NCBI RefSeq assembly: GCF_011064595.1
Contig: NZ_JAALJI010000034.1
Coordinates: 1 to 64,000 of the forward strand
Direction: 5' to 3'
Origin: Paludisphaera soli
GTDB taxonomy: Bacteria > Planctomycetota > Planctomycetia > Isosphaerales > Isosphaeraceae
DNA length: 64,000 nucleotides
Of this stretch, positions 8,546 to 19,400 are shown piece by piece (the first letter of the stretch is position 1; each line of letters opens with the position of its first letter). Made by a program: the position numbers and the translations under genes. The notes beneath the pieces are model-generated. The model ran no database searches. It saw only the letters and a list, made by a program, of their open reading frames with translations, and was not told the DNA's origin.

Positions 8546-9502
8546 TCAACCGCGTCGCCGAGCGCGGCCGACGGCCAGGGCGCCCAGGGCCCCGGTCGCG
8601 AGGAGGAGGCACCCGCCGGGTTCAGGGACCGGCGTGATGAACCCGTGGGTGACGCCGTTCACCACGTAGCTGCCGACCAGCTGGCCGCGGTCGTTGATCC
8701 CCGAGACGTACGTCGAGGAGCCTCCCGGGACGACGACGCTCGTGATCGCGCCGTCGACGTCTCTGATGAGGCCGGTGGCGATCGTCACGAATCCGCTGCT
8801 GGTGAAGAAGCTCACGACCGAATATCCCACGGCCGTCCCGACGTCGTTGAGACCGGTCCCGAAGGTCGCCATGCTCTGCTCGACGGCGTACGTCGTGATG
8901 CCGCCGTCGCTGGCGCGAAGGTAGCCGTAGAACGTCAGGCCGTCGAAGTAGAAGCCCGACACTTCCCCCTGGTCGTTGATGCCCTGCGCGTACGTCCAGG
9001 ACGCGCCGGGGACGTCGAACGTCGAGAATGTGCCGTCCGCCGCGCGAATGAAGCCGTGGAAGTCGAAGGCGCCGCTGAGCGAATAAGTCCCGGCGATCTG
9101 CCCGAGGTTGTTCACGGCCCCGGCGTAGGTCGCGACCGCCCCCGGGACGACGAAGGGGGTGATCGTCCCGTCGACGCCCCGCTCATACCCGCCGAATCCC
9201 AGCCCGGTGTCGAAATAGCCGACGACGGTCCCGCCGTCGTTGATCCCCTTCCCGTAGGTCGACAGGGCTCCCGCCACGTCGAAAGCGGAGATCGAGCCGT
9301 CGGCCAGGCGGATGAAGCCGTGCGAAGTCCCGCCGACCGCGTAGGTGCCGACAGCGACCCCCATCTCGTTCACCCCCTCAAGGACGGTCGACGTGGCCCC
9401 CGGGACGTCAACGGTCGTGAACGACCCGCCTTGCGCCCCCCGCGCCCCGAGAATGCCGGAAACGATCAACAATCCTTTCGCAACCGCGAGCGCACGATTC
9501 AT
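8546..9502 (-). CDS. PEP-CTERM protein with six HAF-like repeats
   Basis: The product is 318 residues: a signal peptide (MNRALAVAKGLLIVSGILGARGAQG), about six tandem modules of roughly 45 residues, and a C-terminal PEP-CTERM sorting signal (VPEPGG, hydrophobic stretch LLLATGALGALAV, then RARRRG). Each module carries a GIND-x-G-xx-VGxY element, an aromatic GFI/GYL element, a DG turn and a VPGAxST element. The pattern resembles the extracellular HAF repeat. PEP-CTERM proteins are recognised by an exosortase and delivered to the cell surface or exopolysaccharide. The start is fixed by an AGGGAG 8 nt upstream of the ATG at 9502; the longer frame upstream is rejected. Specific ligand unknown. Confidence 0.88.
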   Translation of the reverse strand: MNRALAVAKGLLIVSGILGARGAQGGSFTTVDVPGATSTVLEGVNEMGVAVGTYAVGGTSHGFIRLADGSISAFDVAGALSTYGKGINDGGTVVGYFDTGLGFGGYERGVDGTITPFVVPGAVATYAGAVNNLGQIAGTYSLSGAFDFHGFIRAADGTFSTFDVPGASWTYAQGINDQGEVSGFYFDGLTFYGYLRASDGGITTYAVEQSMATFGTGLNDVGTAVGYSVVSFFTSSGFVTIATGLIRDVDGAITSVVVPGGSSTYVSGINDRGQLVGSYVVNGVTHGFITPVPEPGGCLLLATGALGALAVGRARRRG

Positions 9503-10438
9503 CGAGGATGCTCCCTGAAGGCCCGGGCCGATGGGCTGAGGCGGGACCGGTCGGTTTCGCGGTCGACGACCGCTCGGGGATGGGGAAGCGAGGGCTTCCG
9601 GAAACTCCGCCGCGAGGCGAGGCCGCGCCCCGCAGCAGAGCCTAGGGGCACGAACAAGTTCCTCATCCTCCCCTTGCGATCGCAAATGCACAATTGCAAC
9701 CACCGCCCCCGCTGTCAAGCCGACGCGGCCCGAACCTGGCACCAACCCAAGCGTGACGATCTGGCAGGGTCATTTTAGTCGAACTCGGGCAACCTTCGAT
9801 GCAAAATCTCCCCTTGCAGGTGTTTTGGGCGACCGGGCGGTTCGAAAACCCCACGCGGTCGGGCGGTCGGCAGGCGGAATCGCCGACGACGGGCCCAGGG
9901 GCGGGCACCCCGGTCGGCCGCCGCGGGGCCGCGTTCGATTCCGCCAGTCCGAAGCGTTCGGAAAAGAAATCCGGCGTTTCGAAATAAAAGTTAGATTTCG
10001 TTTGACTCGCCTCGGGCGCGACGATTAACTGATCAGTCGATATGCCTGATGAGGAAACATGCTGGTCCCTTGATAGCCTGATTCGCTCAGACATGATGAG
10101 TCTTATGGAATCAGGACATATTGGAAACTAATTCCTTTCGACGAGGATCGGGACCTCTCGGTCGGACGAGTCGCAAGGGCGAAGCGCGCCTGAAGACACC
10201 TTGACGAGCGGCCGCCCGCACCTCCCTTCGCGGGCGAGGCCGCCGATCCATCGCAGGGGGAGGCCCCGCCGCGCCGAGGCTGCGCCGGGCCTCTCGCCCC
10301 GTACTCGCGACGACCGAGCGAGGCGCATGGTCGCGCCTGCGTCCGGCCCGGATCCTGTCGGTCGATCCAAGGAAGGAGGCGTCCCCAGACGAGCAGCGGT
10401 TCGGCCGGCGTCGGCCGAGGTCACAAGGAGATCCTCCC
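9503..10438. other. 936-bp intergenic region upstream of the giant repeat gene
   Basis: No supportable gene. It lies between divergent genes, so it should hold the promoters of both the PEP-CTERM gene (minus) and the giant repeat gene (plus). The stretch from about 9960 to 10140 is clearly more A/T-rich than its surroundings, which fits a regulatory region. The part from 10140 to 10430 would then be a long leader of the giant gene. Confidence 0.55.
10002..10030 (+). promoter_or_regulatory. Candidate sigma-70-type promoter for the giant repeat gene
   Basis: TTGACT (10002-10007) and TTAACT (10025-10030) are separated by exactly 17 nt inside the A/T-rich part of the intergenic region. If used, the transcript would have a leader of about 400 nt before the ATG at 10439. 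This is motif matching only; planctomycete promoters are poorly defined. Confidence 0.3.
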
Positions 10439-13400
10439 ATGTCCCTTTCCGTTTCCCGGCGGCGTCAGGGCGGCTCGTCACAGGCTCGTCGCGGAGGCTC
10501 TCGTGGCGACCGGGCCAGGGCCGCGGGCGGGTTCCGGCCGATCCTGCTCGATCTCGAGGATCGGACCCTGATGGCGACCTTGATCGTCACCAGCGTCGCG
10601 GACGCGGGCCCGGGGTCCTTGCGGGGCCAGATCGCGGCGGCGGCCGCGGGGGACGTGATCCGGTTCGACAACGCGCTCGTGGGCCGCACGATCACGCTCA
10701 CCACCGGCGAGCTGGTGATCTCCCGGGACGTGTCCATCATCGGCCCGGGGTCGAATCGCCTGACGATCAGCGCGGCGTTGAATTCGCGGGTGATCCTCGT
10801 CGCCCCCGCGCAGCCGGCGCCCGGGATCGCGGCGACCGCCCTGATCGACGTGACGATCGCCGGCCTGACGATCACCCAGGGGCGGGCGACGAGCAGCTCG
10901 CCGAACGGGAGTCGGGGGGGCGGCGTCTACGCCAGCTCGGCCGACCTGAGCCTGACCGACGTGATCCTCGTCGGCAACGAGGCCAAGGGCTCGCCCGGCT
11001 CGATCGGCGCCGCCGGGGCCAACGGGGTCGACGGGACCGACAGCACGCAAGGCAACGGGACGAACGGCACGAGCGGCGGGAGCGGGGGGGCGGGCGGCTC
11101 CGGCGGCCAGGCCTTCGGGGGCGGGATCTTCCTGACCGGGGGGGACCTCACGCTGACCGACAGCACCCTGGCGTCGAACGCCTCGTACGGCGGCCCGGGG
11201 GGCTCGGGCGGTGCCGGCGGCAACGGAGGCGCCGGGGGCGACGGCACCCTGAGCCTGACGACGGCCGGCGCGGGGGGCAACGGCGGCGACGCCGGCAACG
11301 GAGCCAACGCGGGCTCGGGCGGCTCCGGCGGCTCGGGATACGGCGGCGGCGTCTATTTCGCGGGCGGGTCCCTCACGGCGACCCGGACCCTGGTCACGTC
11401 GAACCTGGCGGTCGGCGGGCCGGGGGGCCACGGCGGGCTCGGCGGCGCGGGGGGCGCCGGGGGGGTCGGCTCGCTCTCCGCGAACATCGCCGACCGGAGC
11501 GGGAGCAGCCAGGGGGGCAACGGCGGCGACGCCGGCCGCGGCGGCAACGGGGGGTCCGGCGGCGCGGGCGGGTCGGGCCTCGGCGGCGGCATCTACGTCG
11601 CGAGCGGGAACCTGTCGGCGGCCGCGAGCATCATCTCGGCCGACCAGGCCCGGGGCGGGGCCGGCGGGCGCGGCGGGAACGCCGGCGCCGGCGGGGCCGG
11701 CGGATCGGGGACGCGGTTCGAGGTCGCCTTCTCGTTCGTCGTGAACACCCTGGCCGACCCGATCAACGGCGCGGGGGGCCACGGCGGCAACGGCGGGGCC
11801 GGCGGATCGGGGGGCGCCGGGGGCGCGGCGCTCGGCGGCGGGATCTTCTCGGCCGGCGGCAACGTCGTGATCGCGGGGTCGCAGATGACGGCGGACCAGG
11901 CCGTCGCCGGGGCCGGCGGCGCCGCGGGGTCCGGCGGGAACGCCGGGGCCGGCGGCGGCGGCTTTGACTTCTCGCTGACCGTGAACGTCACCGTGAACGT
12001 CGACATCAGCGTCGGGGCCGACGCCGAGCAGGTCTGCGACCTGCTGGTCGCGGCCAACGGCGTGCAGGAGGTCCGCAATCGGGAGACGGGCGAGATCTGC
12101 ACGGACTGCATCTCGGACTTCGACTTCTCCGTCCAGTCCGCGGACCGGAGCGGGAAGGGGGGCAACGGCGGGAGCGGCGGCGCGGGCGGGGCCGGTGGGG
12201 TCGGGGGCCGGGCCGAGGGCGGGGCCGTGTACGTCTCCAACAACGAGACGAGCGCGAACGTCGTCGCGATCAACGGCACGACGATCGCCACGGCCCAGGC
12301 GGTCGCGGGCGCGGGGGGCACCGCGGGGAACGCGGGTTCGGGCGCCGGCGGCGGTTTCGGGGCCCAGATCCTCGACACGATCACGGTCACGGTCGACGTG
12401 AACGTGGACATCACCGTGGTCGTGGAGTTCTGCCTCTTCGTGCCCGTCGGGACGAGCGTGGAGACCAAGGTCACCACCAACACGACGATCACCGACAACC
12501 CGATCATCAACGGCGTCGGCGGGATCGGCGGGGCCGCCGGGACGGGCGGTCGCGGCGGCGACGGCGGCGACGCCCGGGGCGGGGCGGTGTTCGCCTCGGG
12601 GCGGGGCGTCGGCTTCGTGAACAGCCAGATCAGCGGCTCGCAGGCCGTCGGCGGGTCGGGCGGCGGGGGCGGGGCCGGCGGCTCGGCGGCGAACGACGGG
12701 CTGACGATCCTGGCGTTCAAGACCCTCGCGGTCGGCAACGGCGGGGCGGGCGGCGTCGGCGGCGTCGGCGGCGACGCCTCGGGCGGCGGGCTCTACGTCG
12801 TGAGCGCGCCGCTCGTCGTATCGAACAGTACCATCGGCACGTCGTCGGCCCTGGCCGCCTCGGGGGGCTCCGGAGGTGCCGGCGGCGCCGGCAACTTCGC
12901 CGTCAACAGCAGCACCACGGCCGCCGACGGCGCGAGCGGCGGGGCCGGCGGCCGGGCCGCGGGGGGCGGGATCTACTACTCCGGGCCGCAGCTCGCGATC
13001 GGCGGGTCGACCCTGTCGAACGACGCGGCGGCCGGCGGGGCCGGCGGGGCCGGCGGGCAGGGGGGCTCGGGGGGCGTGGTGCTCCTCTTCGACGGCACCA
13101 CCCAGATCGCCCGCAACGGCGACGGCGGGCTCGGCGGCGCGGGCGGGGCCGGCCTCGGCGGCGGCCTCTTCAACGACGCCGCGGCCGCGACGGTCTCGGC
13201 CAGCACGTTCCAGGCGAACGCGGCGACCGGCGGGGCCGGCGGCGCGGGGGGCGGCGGGGGCGGCTTCGGCCTCCTGATCAACAGCTCGCCCGAGCCCGCC
13301 GCGATCAATCCGGGCGTCCAGGCGGGCGTCGGCGGGAACGGCGGCGTGGGCGGCCTCGGGGCCGGCGGCGGCATCTACAACGTCGCCAACTCCCGGCTGC

Positions 13401-16400
13401 CGGCGACGCTGGTGCTGTCCCTGCCGGTCTCGATGACCGGCAACGCCGCGACCGGCGGGGCCGGCGGCGCGGGGGGCGCCGGCGGCGCGCTCAACATCAA
13501 GGTGAACGCGGGGGCGGCGAACGGCTCCGACGGCGGCCTCGGCGGGGCCGGCGGCTCGGGGCTCGGGGGCGGGCTGTACAACCCCACGTCGCTCGTCACC
13601 TTCTCCACGGCGGTCGCCCCGGCGGCGACGGCTGCCGCGACCCCGGCGATCTTCACCCTCACCGGCAACCGCGCGACCGGCGGGGCCGGCGGCGCGGGGG
13701 GCTCGGCGAGCTTCCTCGGCGGCGTGGTCGTCGGCGCCTCGGCGAACGTCCTGGGGGCGACGGGGGGCCGGGGAGGCTCCGGCGGCGCGGGGCAGGGGGG
13801 CGGGATCTGGAACGCGCCCGGCAATTTCGCGTTGCCGGCCTCGTCCGTCGTGACGACCAACGCGGCGACCGGCGGGGCCGGCGGCGCGGGGGGAGGCGGC
13901 GGCACCCTGAGCAGCATCTCGACGAATCCTACGAATCAGGCCGCCGGGATCGTCGTCTCGGGCGGGTCCGGCGGGCTCGGCGGGCTCGGCGGCGCGGGCC
14001 AGGGGGGCGCGCTCTACAACACCGGGGCCAATCTCCAGATCTTGGCACTGAGCGGGGCGACCGGGAACACGGCGACCGGCGGCGCCGGCGGCGCGGGGGG
14101 GCTCGGCAGCCTGATCGGCAGCCTGCTGGGGACGCCCTTCGTCGTGGCGATCGGCGGGGCCGGCGGCGCGGGGAACCGCGGCGGCGACGGCTCGGGCGGA
14201 TTCGTCTTCAACACGGGCTCGGGAATGCTCGTCCAGTTGAGCGAGCTGAGCGGAAACTCGGCGACCGGCGGCGCCGGCGGCTCCGGCGGCGCGGGGAGCC
14301 TCGTGGCCAGCCTCATCAGCATCCCTTTCAGCAGCGGGATCGGGGGCGCCGGCGGGGCCGGCGGGGCCGGCGGGCACGGCTCGGGCGGCGCGGTCTTCAA
14401 CTCGGGGACCGGCCTGCGGATCGTCCAGAGCACCCTGGCGAACGACGCGGCGACCGGCGGGGCCGGCGGCGCGGGGGGGCTCGGCGGCACGGGCGCGATC
14501 ATCAACATGGGCGACATCCCCAACGGCTTCACGCTCGGCAGCGCCAACGCGGGCGCCGGCGGCGCGGGGGGGCGGGGAGGCGATGGCCGCGGCGGGGCGC
14601 TGTACAACACGGCGTCGGGCCTGGCGATCACGAACGGCCTGTTCACGGGAGATCGGGCCGCGGGCGGGGCCGGCGGCGGCGGCGGGCTCGGCGGCTTCGG
14701 GGGATCGATCGCCATCCTCGCGCAGTCCGGCAACGCCTCGGGCGGCAACGCGAACGGCGGACGGGGCGGGGCCGGCGGCGCCGGCGGCGACGGCCTCGGC
14801 GGCGCGATCTACAATACGTCTTCCGCCGCGGTCATCCTGAACAGCCCCCTGAATGCGAACTCGGTGATCGGCGGAGCCGGCGGGAGCGGCGGGCTCGGCG
14901 GCTTCGGGGGCTCGATCGGCGTCACGGCCTATCGCGGCAACGCGGCCGGCGGCTCCGCCCTCGGCGGCGACGGCGGCGACGGCGGGGCGGGCGGCGACGG
15001 CCTCGGCGGCGCCCTCTACAACACCGGCGCCAACCTGATCTACAACATCGCACCGCCGGCCGAGGGCATCCCCAGCCCGATCGGCCAGGCGACGCCCGGG
15101 GCGAAGTTCGACCCGGGCAACCTCAATTTCCTGATCGGAAACGCGGCGACCGGCGGGGCCGGCGGCGCGGGGGGCGCCGGCGGGGCCGGCGGGACGGTGG
15201 CCGTCCAGTCGTTCGTCGGGACGATCAGCCGGGGCTCGAGCGACGGCGGAGACGGCGGTGGCGGGGGGGCCGGCGGCGACGGCCTCGGCGGGGCGATCCA
15301 CAACACCGGGTCGACCTTCACGGTCTCGGCGTTCACCCCGCTCGGGGGGGCGCCGGCGGCGGGCCCTGGCGCGCTCGGGTCGTCGATCCTGCTGAACCTC
15401 CTGAACGCCAACACGGCGACCGGCGGGGCCGGCGGCGCGGGCGGCGGCGGGGGCAACGACGGCTCCCTGAGCTTCATCGGGACCGAGGCCAACGGCCCGG
15501 TCGGCGGCGACGGCGGCGACGGCGGATGGGGAGGAGCGGGCGCCGGCGGCGCGATCTACAATTCCGCCTCGTCCTTCGCCGTGCTGGGATTCAGCTCGCT
15601 GAGGACGACCGCGACGATCGATCTCGGCCCGCCGATCCTGCTCGCCCAGAGCCTGGCGTCCGGCCTGTCCTTCTCGGTCCAGTACAACGCGCTGGACGAC
15701 AACACGGCCCGAGGCGGCGCGGGGGGCGCCGGCGGGGCCGGCGGCGGCAACGGCGGGCTCAGCACCTCGGGCGGCAACGCCAACGGCAGCAACCGCCGCG
15801 GCGGGAGCGGCGGCGATGGCGGCGGCGGCGGTTACGCCGCCGGCGGGGCCGTCGAGAACTTCGGGTCCAACTTCACCGTCGCGGCGTTCAGCACGCTCGC
15901 GGGCTCGCGCGGCCCCAACAACAGCGCGCTCGCCACGCGGGCCGTCGCGGCGACCCCCAGCCCGCTCACGTTCCTCACGGTGGGGGTCCGCTCCCTCTCC
16001 GGGAACAAGGCGATCGGCGGGGCCGGCGGCGCGGGCGGTGCCGGCGGCGGCAACGGCGGGCTCACGGCGAGCCTCGGCAACGCCGACGGCGGCGTCGGCG
16101 GCGACGGCGGCTGGGGGGGGGACGGCGGCGACGCCTACGGCGGGGCCGTCGCCAACTCCGGCGCGAACTTCCTCTCGACGATCTTCAGCGCGACCCCGTG
16201 GTCCGGCGGCGGGGGCGCGAGCGTGCCCGCCGTCTCCAGCCCGCTCGTGCGGCTCTTCTCGCTGACGGTCAACGTCACCGACCTGTCCGACAATTCGGCC
16301 CAGGGAGGCGCGGGGGGCGTCGGCAGGGCCGGCGGCGGAAACGGCGGCGTCGCGGTTATCGGCCAGGCCCGAGGCGGGCGCGGCGGCGACGGCGGCGGCG

Positions 16401-19400
16401 GCGGCTGGGGCGGCGACGCCTACGGCGGGGCCGTCGACAACGACGGCGTGAACTTCCGCTCGCTCGTCTTCAGCGCGGTCGACGGCCGGTTCGACTCGCA
16501 GTCTTCGATCCAGAAGCTCTTCGTGGACTTCGCGACCTTGAACGTGCGCAACCTCTCCGGCGACTCCGCCGTGGGCGGGGCCGGCGGCGCGGGCGGGGCC
16601 GGCGGCGGCGACGGCGGCGTCTATCTGCAGAACCCCGGAACGCCCAACCCCGGCCCCCCGATCTCCCTCGACGTGCCGGGAGGCTTCGGCGGCCACGGCG
16701 GCGCGGGGGGATCCGGCGGCGACGCCTACGGCGGGGCGATCGACAACTCCGCCGACGGCTTCCTCATCGCGGTCTTCAGCACGGTGATGAACTCCTCGAA
16801 CGGGTCGAGCACCGCCGCGACGGTCGGGCCCGAGGTCTTTATGAGCGGGCTGACCGTCAACCTCACGACGCTGTCGGACGACTCGGCGATCGGCGGGGCC
16901 GGCGGGAACGGCGGCCTCGGCGGCGGCAACGGCGGCGTGACCCTGACCACGCTGCACGCCAACGGCGGGGTCGGCGGCGACGGCGGCGCGGGGGGCGACG
17001 GCGGCGACGCCGCGGGCGGTGCCGTGAACAACAGCGGCGACGGCTTCATCGTCGCCAAGTTCAGCACCCTGGCCGTGGCGGCCTACACCACGCCCCGGAT
17101 CAACATCTCGATCGGCACGGCGAACATCGTCATCCGCGAACTCTCCGGCGACAAGGCCGTGGGCGGGGCCGGCGGCGTCGGCGGCGGCGGCGGGGCCAAC
17201 GGCGGAGTGGGCGACGCCGACGGCGGGATCGGCGGCGACGGCGGCGCGGGCGGGGACGGCGGCGACGCCCTCGGCGGGGCCATCCGCAACGGCGGGCTCA
17301 GCCGGGAGGACGGCGAAGGGACCGGCGACTTCCCCGGCGGCGACGGCTTCACCATCGCCGACTTCAGCTCGATCACCATGGTCAAATCGGGCGGGGTGGT
17401 CGTGGCCGGACGGGTCGCCGCGACGCCGTACAGCCCGCTGTTCAACGTCTCGGTCGCCAACCTGACCATCGCCGACGCGAACCTCGTGAACGACCAGGCG
17501 ATCGGCGGGGCCGGCGGCGCCGGAGGGCTGGGCGGCGGCAACGGCGGCCAGAACCTGGGCGTCGGCAACTCGAACGGCGGCGTCGGCGGGGCCGGCGGCG
17601 CCGGAGGAGACGGCGGGGACGCGTCGGGCGGGGCGATCGACAACACGGGCGACGGCTTCGTGATCGCGAAGTTCAGCACCCTGAGCAACGCCTATCCGAC
17701 CGAATACGTCGGGGTCGCCAACGTGGTCCCGGTCTCCATCTATCAGCGGGTCAACATGAGCATCACCCTCGGGCTGCTCACCGACGACTCGGCGATCGGC
17801 GGGGCCGGCGGCGCCGGGGGCCTCGGCGGCGGCAACGGCGGGGTCACCGCCGGCAAGAACGTCAACGGCGGCACGGGGGGCGACGGCGGGGCGGCCGGCG
17901 ACGGCGGGTCGGCCCGCGGCGGCGCGATCCGCAACCATCCGGTGGTCGACCAGACGCCGCTGCGGATCGTGGTGGGCGACGTGGTCACGGCGGTCGCCAG
18001 CGGCAACCCCATCAACAGTTTCTACACGACCGTGTTCAACATCGCGGCGCGGTTCGACGCCCTGTCGCGCGACTCGGCGATCGGCGGGGCCGGCGGCAAG
18101 GGAGGTCAGGGCGGCGGCAACGGCGGCCAGACCGCCTCGGGCAACGCAAACGGCGGCATGGGCGGCAACGGCGGGGCCGGCGGCGACGGCGGCTCGGCGA
18201 CCGGGGGCGCCCTGGACAACACGGCCGCGAACTTCGTGATCCCGGCCTTCTACAAGCTGGTCGGCAACCGGGCGAACGGCGGCGCCGGCGGCGCCGGCGG
18301 CGACCACGGCGGCAAGGGGGGCTTCACCTTCTTCACCGGCTACAACGACCCCGGCGTCGGCGGGAACGGCGGCGACGGCGGCGACGGCGGCTCCGCGACC
18401 GGCGGGGCGATCTTCAACCAGGGAGCCGGGTTCTCGGTCGGGGCGCAGGCGGCGTTCACGAACGACCAGGCCAACGGCGGCGCGGGCGGCGCCGGCGGGG
18501 CGGGGGGCGCCTACTGCGGCGACTCCCGGATCCGCGGCGACGGCGGCGACGGCGGGAACGGCGGCGCGGCCGGAGGGGGCGCGATCGCCAACCAGGGCGA
18601 CGGCTTCACCCTGGCGGCCCCCAGCTCGTTCAGCAGCGACCGGGCCGTGGGCGGGGCCGGCGGGAACGGCGGCAACGGCGGGCCCTCGCCGCAGGGGGGG
18701 ACGAACGGCGGCGACGGCGGGGACGGCGGCGACGCCAGCGGCGGCGCCATCCTGAACGTCGCGCTCAACTTCAAGGCCACCACCGCCAGCTTCCTCTTCG
18801 ACGACGCGATCGGCGGCAACGCCGGCAACGGCGGCCGGGGCTTCGGCGCGGGCGTGGGCGGCGACGGCGGCGACGGCGGCGACGCGCTGGGCGGGTCGGT
18901 CGCCTCGCTGGGGTCGATCACTTTGGCGGAGGGCTCGATGTCGCTCGGCAACGCCAACGCCGGCAACGGCGGCTCCGGCTGGACCGGGGGGGCGGGCGGC
19001 TCGGCGATCGGCGGCGGCATCCTCGCGGCCGGCGGGCTCCGCCAGGGGGGCGGCCTGAGCCTGAGCAAGTTCACGGTCACCTTCACCGCGGCCCGAGGAG
19101 GCGCGGGGGGAGCCGGCACGATCAAGGCCGGCGGGGCCGGCGGGGCCGCGGCCGGCGGGGGCGTGGCCATCCTCTCGGGCGTGGCGACGATCGACGCCTC
19201 GTCCCTGGGCAACAACCAGGCGCTCGGCGGCTCCGGGGGGAGCGGCGGGGCGGGGATGGCCGGCGGCGCCGGCGGCTCCGCGACCGGCGGCGGCCTGGCC
19301 TCGGCCGGGACGACCACGGTCACCGGGACCACCGTCTCCGGGAACGTCGCGCAGGGGGGCAACGGCGGCGGCGCGGCCACCGGCGGGACCGGCGGCGCGG

